In this document: in pieces, positions 53,766 to 62,632 of the stretch
Layout of the letters: every line of letters starts with the position of its first letter
Position numbering within the stretch: position 1 is the stretch's first letter
NCBI RefSeq assembly: GCF_009789675.1
Contig: NZ_CP046915.1
Span: 1,054,001 to 1,118,000 of the forward strand
DNA length: 64,000 nt
Reading direction: 5' to 3'
Source: Paraburkholderia acidisoli
GTDB taxonomy: Bacteria > Pseudomonadota > Gammaproteobacteria > Burkholderiales > Burkholderiaceae
Made by a program: the position numbers and the translations under genes
The notes under the pieces: generated by a model
What the model saw: the letters and a program-made list of their open reading frames with translations, nothing else
What the model was told of the DNA's origin: nothing
Databases searched by the model: none

Positions 53766-54863
53766 ATGACACAAATCATTCTCCAATCTTCGATCAATCC
53801 CGCCGCGCTCGAATTGCTGCGGCGCGAGTTCACCGAGCTGCGTACGGTGCGCAAACTGCGCCATCGCGATGCCGCCGCCGAACTGGGCGTGAGCGAAGGC
53901 GAAACGCTTGCGGCATTCGTCGGCGAACACGTCGTGCGGCTCGACAACGATTTTGCGGGATTGTTCGAAGCACTGCCGGTGCTCGGCGAAGTGATGGTGC
54001 TCACGCGCAACGAAGCCTGCGTACACGAGAAGACCGGCACGTTCGGCAAGGTCACGCGCACGGGGCCGGTCGGGCTGACGGTGGGCCGCGAAATCGACCT
54101 GCGCATTTTCTATGGGAAGTGGGCGTCCGGGTTCGCGGTGCGCGAGACTTACGACGACGGCGTGCGCAAGAGCCTGCAGTTCTACGACGCGCAAGGCGTG
54201 GCGGTGACGAAGGTGTATCTGCGCGAAGCGAGCGATCACGCCGCGTTCGACGCGCTCGTGGCGAAGCATACGGCCGTGCCGCAAGTCGTCGGTCTCGACG
54301 TCGCGCCCGCGCCCGCAGCGGTGGCGCCGCGCGCCGATGCGCGGATCGATGTGACCGGTTTTCGGGCAGCGTGGGCCGCGATGCAGGACACGCACGAGTT
54401 CTTCGACATGTTGAAGCGATTCGAGGTTGCGCGTTTGCAGGCGCTACGGCTCGCCGATCCGGAACTCGCGTATCCGCTCGAACTCACTGCGATCGAGTCG
54501 CTGCTCAACGACGCCGCGCGCACGCAGGTGCCGATCATGGTGTTCGTCGGCAATCCCGGCATGATCCAGATTCATACGGGTGCGGTGCAAAACGTTCGCG
54601 CGATGGGGGCTTGGCTCAACGTGCTCGATTCGCGTTTCAGCCTGCATTTACGTACCGATCTCGTGGCGCACGCGTGGGTCGTGCGCAAGCCGACGGCCGA
54701 TGGCATCGTCACGTCCGTCGAACTCTACGACGCGAACGGCGAAAACATCGCGATGCTGTTCGGCGAGCGCAAACCCGGCAAGCCCGAACTCGAAGGCTGG
54801 CGCGAGATGGTCGCGCGTCTCGCGCGTGCAGGTGCCACGACGCAAACCGGAGCACGAGCATGA
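53766..54863 (+). CDS. hmuS: Hemin-degrading/heme-trafficking protein
   Basis: 365-aa HmuS/HemS protein made of two similar halves (each with a beta-sheet and helices; compare MVLTRNEACVHEKTG with IMVFVGNPGMIQIHTG). Histidines in these two segments are candidate heme ligands. HmuS proteins bind cytoplasmic heme and pass it to, or act as, heme-degrading enzyme. It follows hmuR by 25 bp; its stop overlaps hmuT (ATGA). Confidence 0.93.
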   Translation: MTQIILQSSINPAALELLRREFTELRTVRKLRHRDAAAELGVSEGETLAAFVGEHVVRLDNDFAGLFEALPVLGEVMVLTRNEACVHEKTGTFGKVTRTGPVGLTVGREIDLRIFYGKWASGFAVRETYDDGVRKSLQFYDAQGVAVTKVYLREASDHAAFDALVAKHTAVPQVVGLDVAPAPAAVAPRADARIDVTGFRAAWAAMQDTHEFFDMLKRFEVARLQALRLADPELAYPLELTAIESLLNDAARTQVPIMVFVGNPGMIQIHTGAVQNVRAMGAWLNVLDSRFSLHLRTDLVAHAWVVRKPTADGIVTSVELYDANGENIAMLFGERKPGKPELEGWREMVARLARAGATTQTGARA

Positions 54864-55774
54864 CGGGCGATGGCTTCGACGCACGGCGCCGGCGCTGGTT
54901 GACGGGCACGGGCGGCCTGCTGCTCGCGGCGGCGGCCGGCATGGCTTATGCCGCCGACGCCGCGCGGGGTGCGAACGAGGCGAGTCGCGCGCGCGTGGTC
55001 GTGATCGGCGGTGCGCTGGGCGAGATCGTCTATGCGCTCGGCTGCGCGAACACGCTGGTTGGTGCGGACACCACGTGTACGTATCCGGGCGAGGCCCAGG
55101 CGTTGCCGAAGGTCGGCTATCAGCGTGCGCTTTCCGCGGAAGGACTGCTCTCGCTGCGGCCCACGCTGATCCTGGCGTCCGCCGAAGCCGGACCGCCTTC
55201 GGTCTTGCAACGCGTGGCCGAGGCGGGCGTGCGGCTCGTGACGTTTGCGGAGGGGCACGACGTGGCTTCCGTGCGCGAGAAGATCGAGGGCGTGTCGCGC
55301 GCGCTCGACGCGCCAGGCACGGGCCAGACACTACTCGCGGGGTTCGATCGCGCATGGCAGGACACGCAGTCGAGCATCGCACAAACCAGCACGTCGCGCA
55401 CCTCGCGCGCACCGGGCGTGCTGTTCCTGATGAATCCGGGCGGCACCCAGCCGATGGTGGCCGGTCAGCACACGGCCGCCGACGCCATGCTTGCCTATGC
55501 CGGTGCGCGCAACGCCATGCAGGGCTTCTCGGGCTATCGCGCGCTCACGCCCGAGGCGCTGGTGGCCGCGCAACCCGATATCGTACTGACCACCGACGAC
55601 GCGCTGAAGGCCGCTGGCAGCAAGCGCGCGCTACTCGCTTCCGCGGGTTTCGCGCTCACGCCCGCGGGCAAGTCCACGCGCGTGGCGGCGCTCGACGCGC
55701 TATTCCTGCTTGGCTTCGGTCCGCGTTTGCCGCAAGCGGTGCTGGCCCTCAACCGCAGCCTCGCGAGCGCATGA
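54860..55774 (+). CDS. hmuT: Heme ABC transporter periplasmic binding protein
   Basis: 304-aa helical-backbone binding protein (PF01497 type). The N-terminus RRRRWLTGTGGLLLAAAAG has a twin-arginine-like motif, so export may use Tat or Sec. The mature part starts RVVVIGGALGEIVYALG. It carries heme from HmuR to the HmuUV permease. Start and stop both overlap neighbours by 4 bp. Confidence 0.92.
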   Translation: MTGDGFDARRRRWLTGTGGLLLAAAAGMAYAADAARGANEASRARVVVIGGALGEIVYALGCANTLVGADTTCTYPGEAQALPKVGYQRALSAEGLLSLRPTLILASAEAGPPSVLQRVAEAGVRLVTFAEGHDVASVREKIEGVSRALDAPGTGQTLLAGFDRAWQDTQSSIAQTSTSRTSRAPGVLFLMNPGGTQPMVAGQHTAADAMLAYAGARNAMQGFSGYRALTPEALVAAQPDIVLTTDDALKAAGSKRALLASAGFALTPAGKSTRVAALDALFLLGFGPRLPQAVLALNRSLASA

Positions 55775-56931
55775 TGCATGCCGAAGACAGCGTGCGTCCC
55801 GCCATGCCGAAGTCGCCGTTACGCATGACGCCCGCGCAGGCGACCGCGCTGGCCACCCGGCGCCCGCGCACGCCCTTCGTGCTCGCCGCGCTAGGCGTGC
55901 TGCTCGCGTGCGCCGTGATTGCCGGCGTGTGTCTTGGCGCCTATCCCGTGTCGCCCATGACGCTCTGGCATGCGTTGCTCGCGGGCAATCTCGAGGCGGG
56001 TGCGCAAGGCGACCGTTCGGCGCTCGTGCTGCTCGAACTGCGCTTGCCGCGCGTCGCGCTCGGGGTGTTGCTCGGCGCGGGCTTCGGCGCGGCGGGCAGC
56101 GCATTGCAGGCGCTATTGCGCAATCCGCTCGCCGACCCGGGCCTGATCGGCGTCTCGAGCGGGGCGGCGCTCGGCGCTTCGCTGTTGATCGTGTTCGGAG
56201 CGTTCGTCGTGCCGCATCTGGCGCTCTCGCTGCCAATGTCGACCGCGGTGAGCCAGATCGTCGAAGGCGGTCAGGCCACGGCGCTCGCGGCGTTCGCGGG
56301 CGCGGTGGGCGTGACGCTCGTGGTGTACCGGCTCGCGGTGTCGAACGGCCGCGTCGTATTGCCGATCCTGCTGCTCGCGGGCGTGGCGGCCAATGCGCTC
56401 GCGGGCGCGGTGATCGGCATGCTCGCCTACGTGGCCACCGACGCGCAACTGCGCTCGCTTACGTTCTGGAGCCTCGGCAGCCTTGCCGATGCGCGGTGGT
56501 CCACGCTCGGCGCGATCACGCCGTTCGTGTTCGCGGGCGTGTCGATGATCGCGGTGCACACGCGCGAACTCAACGCGATGCAACTCGGCGAACTCGATGC
56601 GCATTACCTCGGCGTGCCCGTGCGGCGCGTAAAGAACACGATCCTGCTCGCGGTGGCGCTGGCCATTAGCGCGCTGGTGTCGTGCACGGGACAGATCGGT
56701 TTCATCGGGCTCGTTGCGCCGCATTGCATCCGCCTGCTGTGCGGCCCCGATCAACGTGTCGTGCTGCTGGGGTCGATGCTGCTGGGCGCGTTGATCACGG
56801 TAGTGGCCGATCTCATCGCGCGTATCGTCGTCGCGCCCGCCGAGATTCCGCTCGGCGTACTCACGGCCTTGATCGGCGCACCGTTCTTCATCTTTCTGCT
56901 CGTGCGCGGGCGCCGCCAGTTCGGGCTGTAA
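55771..56931 (+). CDS. hmuU: Heme ABC transporter permease
   Basis: 386-aa FecCD-family permease with about nine to ten transmembrane helices; hallmark segments are ELRLPRVALGVLLGAGFGAA, LLRNPLADPGLIGVSSGAAL and GQIGFIGLVAPHCIRLL. The first ATG of ATGATG overlaps the hmuT stop. The N-terminal 35 residues before the first helix are long and proline-rich. Confidence 0.93.
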   Translation: MMHAEDSVRPAMPKSPLRMTPAQATALATRRPRTPFVLAALGVLLACAVIAGVCLGAYPVSPMTLWHALLAGNLEAGAQGDRSALVLLELRLPRVALGVLLGAGFGAAGSALQALLRNPLADPGLIGVSSGAALGASLLIVFGAFVVPHLALSLPMSTAVSQIVEGGQATALAAFAGAVGVTLVVYRLAVSNGRVVLPILLLAGVAANALAGAVIGMLAYVATDAQLRSLTFWSLGSLADARWSTLGAITPFVFAGVSMIAVHTRELNAMQLGELDAHYLGVPVRRVKNTILLAVALAISALVSCTGQIGFIGLVAPHCIRLLCGPDQRVVLLGSMLLGALITVVADLIARIVVAPAEIPLGVLTALIGAPFFIFLLVRGRRQFGL

Positions 56932-56955
56932 ACGTCGTATCAGGACGCATCACTC

Positions 56956-57777
56956 ATGCTTGCCATTCAGAACCTTCGTATCGGCTATCGCGGCGCGCGG
57001 TTGTTCGACGACTTCTCGCTGACCGTCGCGCCGGGCGAACTGGTGATCGTGCTCGGTCAGAACGGCGTTGGCAAGAGCACGCTGTTGCGTGCGCTCGCGG
57101 GCGACTTCGCGCTCAACGGTTTCCCCGACGCGTCGAGTGGCGCGAAGCTCACGCTCAATGGCGACGACGTGCGCAGGATCGCGCCGCGCCGTCTCGCGCA
57201 GTTGCGCGCGGTGCTCGCGCAAAGCACGCCGAATCTCTGGCCGATGCCCGCGAGCGAGGTGGTGCAACTCGGCCTGTATCCGCATCATGGCGGGGCGGCG
57301 TTGCCGTTTTCCGCCGATACGCTCGCGCAGGACATGCTCGCGCTCGCGGGCATCGCGCAACTCGCGCGGCGCGACGTGACGACGCTTTCAGGCGGCGAAT
57401 TCGCGCGGGTGCAATTCGCGCGCGTGCTTGCGCAACTGTGGTCGCCGTGCATTCGCAGCGAGCCGCGCTATTTGCTGCTCGACGAACCGACCGCCGCGCT
57501 CGACCTCGTGCAGCAGCACCGCCTGTTCGCCACCGTGCGGCGCCTCACGCGCGAGTGGCGTCTGGGTGCGTTTGCGATCGCGCACGATTGCAATCTTGCT
57601 GCGCGTCACGCCGACCGTCTCGTGCTGATCGCCGAAGGCAAGTGCATTGCCGATGGACCGCCGCAAGACGTGATGCGTCCGGATCTGCTGGAGCGTTGCT
57701 ACGGGGCGCCGATGCAGATCGCCGACGCGGATCGCCAATCCGGCACGAACGGCGTACCCTGCATCTTCCCGGCATGA
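56956..57777 (+). CDS. hmuV: Heme ABC transporter ATP-binding protein
   Basis: 273-aa ABC ATPase: Walker A GQNGVGKST at residues 34-42, signature LSGGEFARVQ, Walker B YLLLDEPT and the switch histidine in IAHDCN. It energises heme import through HmuU. It is the last gene of the operon; no intrinsic terminator follows that I can see. Confidence 0.93.
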   Translation: MLAIQNLRIGYRGARLFDDFSLTVAPGELVIVLGQNGVGKSTLLRALAGDFALNGFPDASSGAKLTLNGDDVRRIAPRRLAQLRAVLAQSTPNLWPMPASEVVQLGLYPHHGGAALPFSADTLAQDMLALAGIAQLARRDVTTLSGGEFARVQFARVLAQLWSPCIRSEPRYLLLDEPTAALDLVQQHRLFATVRRLTREWRLGAFAIAHDCNLAARHADRLVLIAEGKCIADGPPQDVMRPDLLERCYGAPMQIADADRQSGTNGVPCIFPA

Positions 57778-57784
57778 GCGGGTT

Positions 57785-57817
57785 GTCGTAAATGGTGTCA
57801 ATCTTGTCATTTATGAC
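57785..57817. promoter_or_regulatory. Two-site operator upstream of the GNAT gene
   Basis: GTCGTAAATGGT (57785-57796) and GTCATTTATGAC (57806-57817) start 21 bp apart. The same arrangement, 22 of 33 bases identical, occurs just before the GlxA-type regulator at 58638-58670. It is a likely binding site of that regulator. Confidence 0.6.
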
Positions 57818-57877
57818 TCTGGTGAGGGCGCGGTTCGCGGATTAGACTGCGAGGCATGATCAACGCAGGAGCGAACG

Positions 57878-58594
57878 ATGTCTGACGTCACCGTACACGA
57901 AGCGATCGACAGCGTGCATCCGCTGGACAACGTGACCTGGAATGCCCTCACGAGCAAGCACCGCGCGTTCGCGGAAGGCGACGGCCGGGTCTTGCGTTAT
58001 CCGGCCGCCGTTGCGCCTTTCACCGCAATCACGGACACGCTGCCCTCGACGTTCGACGCGCTCCATGCGCTGGTCCAGCGCCATGGCGTTTCCGCATTGA
58101 CAACGCGGGAGGCGCTCGCGGTGCCCGGGCAGTTCACGGTCGTGCGGCATGCGAAACTCGCGCAAATGGTCTGGCAGGGCGAAGCCGTAACGGGCGCCGC
58201 CACCGACTACGTGCGGCTCGGCGAGCGCGACGTGCGGGACATGATGTCGCTCACCACGGCCACGCAGCCTGGACCGTTCGGTGTTCGCACGTTCGAATTG
58301 GGCAATTACTACGGGATCCGCAGCCATGGCCGGCTGATCGCCATGGCGGGAGAACGCATGCGGCTCGACGGCTTCACGGAAATCAGCGCGGTGTGCGTGG
58401 ACCCGGAATTCCGCGGCAAAGGCCTTGCAAACGGCTTGATGAAACTGCTGATCGCGACGATCCGCGAGCGCGGCGAAGTCCCTTTCCTGCACGTGCTGAC
58501 CTCGAACCAGGGTGCGATCGCGCTGTATCGTACGCTGGGGTTCGTCGAGCGCGCCGAACTCCATCTCACGGTAATCGGCGACGCTACGCGCTGA
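57878..58594 (+). CDS. FR47-like GNAT N-acetyltransferase
   Basis: 238 aa. The acetyl-CoA-binding part is C-terminal (AVCVDPEFRGKGLANGLM and NQGAIALYRTLGFVERAEL), the FR47-like subgroup. The N-terminal half is a degenerate GNAT-like domain. AGGAG precedes the ATG. The acceptor is unknown. It shares an operator with the GlxA-type regulator gene that follows, so it is probably its target. Confidence 0.9.
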   Translation: MSDVTVHEAIDSVHPLDNVTWNALTSKHRAFAEGDGRVLRYPAAVAPFTAITDTLPSTFDALHALVQRHGVSALTTREALAVPGQFTVVRHAKLAQMVWQGEAVTGAATDYVRLGERDVRDMMSLTTATQPGPFGVRTFELGNYYGIRSHGRLIAMAGERMRLDGFTEISAVCVDPEFRGKGLANGLMKLLIATIRERGEVPFLHVLTSNQGAIALYRTLGFVERAELHLTVIGDATR

Positions 58595-58637
58595 GCGGCT
58601 GCCCTCGGCCTGGACACCGCCGGCCCCGCGCACTATA

Positions 58638-58670
58638 GTCGCAAACGACATCATCGATATCATTTGTGAC
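58638..58670. promoter_or_regulatory. Two-site operator abutting the GlxA-type regulator start
   Basis: GTCGCAAACGAC (58638-58649) and ATCATTTGTGAC (58659-58670) start 21 bp apart and are imperfect inverted copies of each other (9 of 12). The second copy touches the ATG at 58671, covering the place of a ribosome site. Confidence 0.6.
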
Positions 58671-59633
58671 ATGCGAATCGTCATTCTCGCGTTCGACGGT
58701 GTCTTCGACACCGGTATGACCGTGCTGCTCGATACCTTCGCGATGGCGAACGAACTGGCCGCCATGAGCGGCTTTGCCAGGCCGCCGTTCGACGTCAAAC
58801 TCGTGGGCGTGCGCAAACGCCTGCGCACGGCGCTCGGGCTCACCACGCTCGTCGAGCCGCTTTCGGCCATACGCAAACCCGACTGGTTGATCGTGCCCGC
58901 CATCAACGCCAAGCAGCCCGAGAAACTCGCGCAGGCGCTAGAACGGCGCGACGTGCGCGAGGCGCTCGCGCAACTCGGGCCGTGGCACGCGAAGGGCGCG
59001 GGCATTGCCGCGGCGTGTATCGGCACGTTTTTGCTTGCCGAAGCCGGGTTGCTCGACGGGCGCGAGGCCACCACAACCTGGTCGCTCGCGCCGTTCTTTC
59101 GTCAGCGTTATCCCGCAGTGCGTCTCGACGACTCGCGCATGGTGGTGGCGAGCGACCGTGTGGTGACGGCCGGCGCGCTCATGGGGCATCTCGATCTCGC
59201 GCTCTGGCTCGTGCGCCAGATGACGCCCGATCTCGCCACGCTCGTTGCGCGTTTCATGCTGATCGACAAGCGCGCCTCGCAGGCGCGCTACATCGTGCCC
59301 GATCATCTGGCGCATGCGGACCCGCTGATCGCGGGATTCGAGCGCTGGTCGCGCGAACATCTTTCCGCGGGTTTCTCGCTGCAGGATGCCGCGAGCGCAC
59401 TGGCGGTACACACGCGCACGCTGCAACGTCGCACCGAGGCCATTCTGGGCAAGTCGCCGCTGGCGTTCTTTCAGGACCTGCGTATCGAGCACGCGCAACA
59501 CCTGGTGTCGTGCGGATACGACCTGGAAACGATCGCGGGCGAAGTGGGGTACGCCGACGCCGCCACCTTGCGCAATTTGCTGCGCCGTAAATTGGGGCGC
59601 GGTGTGCGGGAATTGCGGGCGGAATTGCGCTAG
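58671..59633 (+). CDS. GlxA family transcriptional regulator (DJ-1/PfpI + AraC)
   Basis: 320 aa: DJ-1/PfpI-like domain with nucleophile-elbow Cys116 in AAACIGTFLLAEAGLLDG, and AraC helix-turn-helix from residue 230 (FSLQDAASALAVHTRTLQRR, then IAGEVGYADAATLRNLLRRK). No ribosome site is visible; operator DNA directly precedes the ATG, so the transcript may be leaderless. Autoregulation and control of the GNAT gene are inferred from the shared operator. Confidence 0.9.
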   Translation: MRIVILAFDGVFDTGMTVLLDTFAMANELAAMSGFARPPFDVKLVGVRKRLRTALGLTTLVEPLSAIRKPDWLIVPAINAKQPEKLAQALERRDVREALAQLGPWHAKGAGIAAACIGTFLLAEAGLLDGREATTTWSLAPFFRQRYPAVRLDDSRMVVASDRVVTAGALMGHLDLALWLVRQMTPDLATLVARFMLIDKRASQARYIVPDHLAHADPLIAGFERWSREHLSAGFSLQDAASALAVHTRTLQRRTEAILGKSPLAFFQDLRIEHAQHLVSCGYDLETIAGEVGYADAATLRNLLRRKLGRGVRELRAELR

Positions 59634-59689
59634 CGGCGGCCATGGCGCGCTGGACTGCGCGCAATCGCCGCGTGGGTTGGGGCGGCCGG

Positions 59690-59708
59690 GCTTAAGGTGA
59701 CCTTAAGC
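59690..59708. promoter_or_regulatory. 19-bp perfect palindrome upstream of the Fur-family gene
   Basis: GCTTAAGGT-G-ACCTTAAGC has 9-bp perfect arms and one central base, 45 bp before the ATG at 59753. Size and place suit an autoregulatory operator for the Fur-family protein; it does not resemble the iron Fur box at 51264. Confidence 0.55.
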
Positions 59709-59752
59709 TCACGTCGGCGACACTTCGGGATTGCCGACTCATACGCGACGTC

Positions 59753-60187
59753 ATGCGAGCGATTTATTCCGAACTCAAGCGCGCCCAGATGCGGCCCACC
59801 TCCAGTCGCGTCGTCGTGCTCAAGCTGTTCCATGAATATCCGCACGATCACATGACGGCGGATCAGGTGTTTCGCCGCGTGCCGCAAGGGCTCGAGCAGT
59901 GCAGTCTGGCGAGCGTCTATCGCGCGCTCGGCGGTCTCGCGCAGGCGGGGCTCTTGACCAGCACGTCGATTGGCGAGCAGCGCGTGGTGTACGAACTGGG
60001 CCACGGTCCACACGCGCATCTCGTGTGCGAAACCTGCGGCGCGATCCACGACATCCATGACGCGGAGATGGACGCGCGCAACGCGGCCATTGCGGCGGCC
60101 AGCGGGTTCAACTATGCGAGTTCGAGCCTCGTCGTGTTCGGACAGTGCGCTGTGTGTACGCACAAGCCGGGCAGCGCAGCCAACTGA
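59753..60187 (+). CDS. Fur family transcriptional regulator
   Basis: 144 aa: winged helix DNA-binding half (SLASVYRALGGLAQAGLL) and metal-binding half with HAHLVCETCGAIHDIHD. Two CxxC pairs (Cys92/95, Cys132/135) form the structural zinc site; His87 and His89 are regulatory-site candidates. It is a FurB-like paralogue; whether it senses iron, zinc, manganese or peroxide cannot be read directly. It lies 2 kb after the heme operon. Confidence 0.9.
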   Translation: MRAIYSELKRAQMRPTSSRVVVLKLFHEYPHDHMTADQVFRRVPQGLEQCSLASVYRALGGLAQAGLLTSTSIGEQRVVYELGHGPHAHLVCETCGAIHDIHDAEMDARNAAIAAASGFNYASSSLVVFGQCAVCTHKPGSAAN

Positions 60188-60278
60188 CCGTCGCGCCATT
60201 CGATTCCCGAAACGCCTGCTGGCTTGAGGACGTTTTCGGTAAGCCGTTTTAATGTGAATCGAAAGGGAGCGCTCTGGT

Positions 60279-60749
60279 TTACGCCGGCTTGAACACCATC
60301 AGCAGATACACCGCGACCATTGCGAGAAACGCCGGATAGCCGAGCCATTCCCACCGCCGCGCGAATTGCCAGTAGCGCGGCGGCAATTCGGTCGCACCCG
60401 CGGCGAGCGCGAGCCCGGCCATCCTGGTGAGTTGCAGTTGCAGCCACACCACGGGCAACCAGCACACGCCCGCCACCACGTAAAGCGCAGCCGCCGCCAC
60501 GAGCCAGGTGCTCGACCATGGCCAGCCCGCGGCATGTGCGAGCCACATACCCGAGAGCGGCTGGAAAATGACAGCGGGCGTGGTGAACCACCAGTCCGCG
60601 CGCACGACCAGCTTGCTCACCGAAGCAATGACGGGAACCGAACGCGTGCGATTCGCGAAAAACAGATAGAACGCCGAGCCGAATCCGGTTCCCACCAGCA
60701 GCACGGACGACATGATATGAAGCGCCTTGACGGTCAGATAGACATTCAT
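60279..60749 (-). CDS. DUF2269 family integral membrane protein
   Basis: 156 aa with four predicted transmembrane helices (the first from TVKALHIMSSVLLVGTGFG, the last WLGYPAFLAMVAVYLLMVF). DUF2269 proteins are of unknown function and often stand beside DoxX-like/SDR fusion genes, as here (3-bp gap). Likely in one operon controlled by the GbsR/MarR-type regulator. Confidence 0.85.
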   Translation of the reverse strand: MNVYLTVKALHIMSSVLLVGTGFGSAFYLFFANRTRSVPVIASVSKLVVRADWWFTTPAVIFQPLSGMWLAHAAGWPWSSTWLVAAAALYVVAGVCWLPVVWLQLQLTRMAGLALAAGATELPPRYWQFARRWEWLGYPAFLAMVAVYLLMVFKPA

Positions 60750-60752
60750 GAT

Positions 60753-62000
60753 TTAGACATCCTGATTAAAAAGAATCAGTAGAAGAACGAATATCGGCAG
60801 GTTCTTGAGGATGGCGCCGAACGGGTCCCAGAGGGTTTCGGGCATCGTGACGGCAATGATCGTGGTGTAAGCGGCGATCAACAGCGCTTGCGCGAGCCAC
60901 AGCAAGCGGCGCGGCCTCAGCAGTGTCAGCAGGCCGAACGTCAGATCCAGCACGATCGCGAGATAGAACGCCGCGGCCGCGCTCGCGCCATGCAGATGCG
61001 CGCGCCGTAGCAACGCCATGCTCGCGCTACGCGGGTAAAGCAAGAGGCTGGCAACGGCGGTCCAGATCCACACGAACGCCAGCGTGATTCTCAGCAACGC
61101 GGGCTGCCAGGCGTCGAGCGCATCGCGGCGCAGCGTCGGTGCGTCGTTGCCGATGAAGCTGCGCAGGCCGCGTGGCGGACGTTGAAGCACGCTGGCCGTG
61201 GCGCCGGCGTCACCGGTGTTGTCGGCTTGCAGCATGCGCCAGGTGTCGCGCGTCAGCATCGAACCCGGTACGCGGTCGAGCAACGCCGCACCCATGCCGA
61301 TCAACCCACGAGGCAGGCTTACGCGCAACGCCGCGCCGAACCCGAGCGAGCGCCGGTAAATCGCCAGCATCTCGCGATAGGCCACTTCTTCGCCGCCCAC
61401 AACGTCGAGCGTGCGAGGCGCGTGATCGCGGCGCTCGATCAGACGTTCGACGATCTCCGCCAGGTCGTCCACGTGCACGGGCCGCAGCCGCTGATGACCG
61501 CCGGCCGGCAGGGCGTGGACCGGCAGGCTTGCGAGCAGGCGGAAGAACGCCGCCGAGGTACCCGTGGGGCCGTACACGAGCGCAGGCCGCACGACGCAGG
61601 AGCGGATGGGCAGCGACTGCAGATGCGAGTCGGCGGCGAACTTGCTTGCGAAATAAGGCGTGATTCGCGTGGGTGCGCCGAGGGCCGAAATCTGGATCAC
61701 CTGCTTGACGCCCTGGCGGACGCTCGCCTCGAAGAGCGCACGGGGTGCCTTCGCGTGGACCGTCTCGAAGCGTTGACGGCCATGCTCGATGAGGATGCCC
61801 ACCGCGTTGATCACGACATCGACGCTTTGCAAGCGTGCGTCCCAATCGTCCGGATTGACGTCGCGCGTGTAGTCGATCGCGCATTCATTGCTGTCACGGA
61901 CCTCGCGCACGCCGCGAATCACCCGATAGCCCCTGCGTTCCAGCCTTTCGCAGAGCGCGGCTCCGACAAAGCCGCGCGCACCGCAGACGAGAATGTTCAT
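60753..62000 (-). CDS. NAD(P)-binding SDR / DoxX-like membrane fusion protein
   Basis: 415 aa in two parts. Residues 1-215 are an atypical/extended SDR (NmrA/NDUFA9-like) with GARGFVGAALCERL. Residues 290-415 hold four helices of the DoxX-like family (ITLAFVWIWTAVASLLLYP to IFVLLLILF). This fusion is common in proteobacteria with unknown function, possibly in redox handling at the membrane. A 26-bp palindromic operator lies 24 bp before the ATG. Confidence 0.88.
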   Translation of the reverse strand: MNILVCGARGFVGAALCERLERRGYRVIRGVREVRDSNECAIDYTRDVNPDDWDARLQSVDVVINAVGILIEHGRQRFETVHAKAPRALFEASVRQGVKQVIQISALGAPTRITPYFASKFAADSHLQSLPIRSCVVRPALVYGPTGTSAAFFRLLASLPVHALPAGGHQRLRPVHVDDLAEIVERLIERRDHAPRTLDVVGGEEVAYREMLAIYRRSLGFGAALRVSLPRGLIGMGAALLDRVPGSMLTRDTWRMLQADNTGDAGATASVLQRPPRGLRSFIGNDAPTLRRDALDAWQPALLRITLAFVWIWTAVASLLLYPRSASMALLRRAHLHGASAAAAFYLAIVLDLTFGLLTLLRPRRLLWLAQALLIAAYTTIIAVTMPETLWDPFGAILKNLPIFVLLLILFNQDV

Positions 62001-62021
62001 GTTCTATTCGTTTTAAAGTTA

Positions 62022-62051
62022 CTGTTATTTCTGTATAGACAGAAATAACAG
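62022..62051. promoter_or_regulatory. MarR/GbsR-type palindromic operator, target-gene copy
   Basis: Perfect 13-bp arms CTGTTATTTCTGT / ACAGAAATAACAG around ATAG. The 26-bp core at 62024-62049 is 24/26 identical to the core at 62648-62673 in front of the regulator gene. Confidence 0.75.
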
Positions 62052-62055
62052 GTTC

Positions 62056-62080
62056 AAAAAAAAGCGGACCTTATGTCCGC
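62056..62080 (-). terminator. Intrinsic terminator of the GbsR/MarR-type gene
   Basis: On the minus strand GCGGAC-ATAAG-GTCCGC is followed by eight T residues. It lies 15 bp after the regulator stop at 62095 and just before the operator of the next operon. Confidence 0.85.
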
Positions 62081-62094
62081 ACCGGATCGATGCC

Positions 62095-62625
62095 TTAGCT
62101 CGACTTGCGGCGCACCGCTCGGCTGAGCTTGGCGCCCATGCCCAATGTCTTCATCAACGTTTCCGGCTTCAGGCGCAGCATTTCGTCGGACCATGCCGTG
62201 AGCGTTTCGAGAAAATTCAGCGTGTCGCGCAAGCGCTGTTCGACTTCCTTGCTTTCTGCGGCGAGGCCCGGATCCATGAGGCTGTCGCGCAGCATGGTCA
62301 GCGTGGGGTCGATCTCGCGCTGGCGCCGGCCTTCCACGATCAGCTTGAAGAGTTCCCAGATGTCCGTGGAGGTCTCGAAGTGGTCGCGCCGGTCGCCCAT
62401 CACATGGACGATCTTTGCGAGCCGCCACGCCTGCAGCTCCTTCAGGCTCGTGCTGACATTCGAGCGCGCGACACCCAGGGTTTCGGCGATTTCGTCGGCG
62501 GCGACGGGGCGGCCGAGCAGATAGAGCAGGGCGTGAATCTGCGCGACGGTGCGATTGACGCCCCAGCGCGAGCCCATTTCGCCCCAGTGGAGGATGAATC
62601 GTTCGGCGAGCGGTGTGAGTTCCAT
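62095..62625 (-). CDS. GbsR/MarR family transcriptional regulator
   Basis: 176 aa with a winged helix-turn-helix (residues about 25-85: NRTVAQIHALLYLLGRPVAA then LGVARSNVSTSLKELQAW) and a helical C-terminal dimerisation part, the GbsR type. ATG at 62625 is chosen: a TTG at 62661 is in frame but lies inside the promoter -35 box. No ribosome site precedes the ATG and the predicted transcript starts within a few bases of it, so translation may be leaderless. It very likely represses itself and the 62000-60279 operon. Confidence 0.88.
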   Translation of the reverse strand: MELTPLAERFILHWGEMGSRWGVNRTVAQIHALLYLLGRPVAADEIAETLGVARSNVSTSLKELQAWRLAKIVHVMGDRRDHFETSTDIWELFKLIVEGRRQREIDPTLTMLRDSLMDPGLAAESKEVEQRLRDTLNFLETLTAWSDEMLRLKPETLMKTLGMGAKLSRAVRRKSS

Positions 62626-62632
62626 GGAGGCG

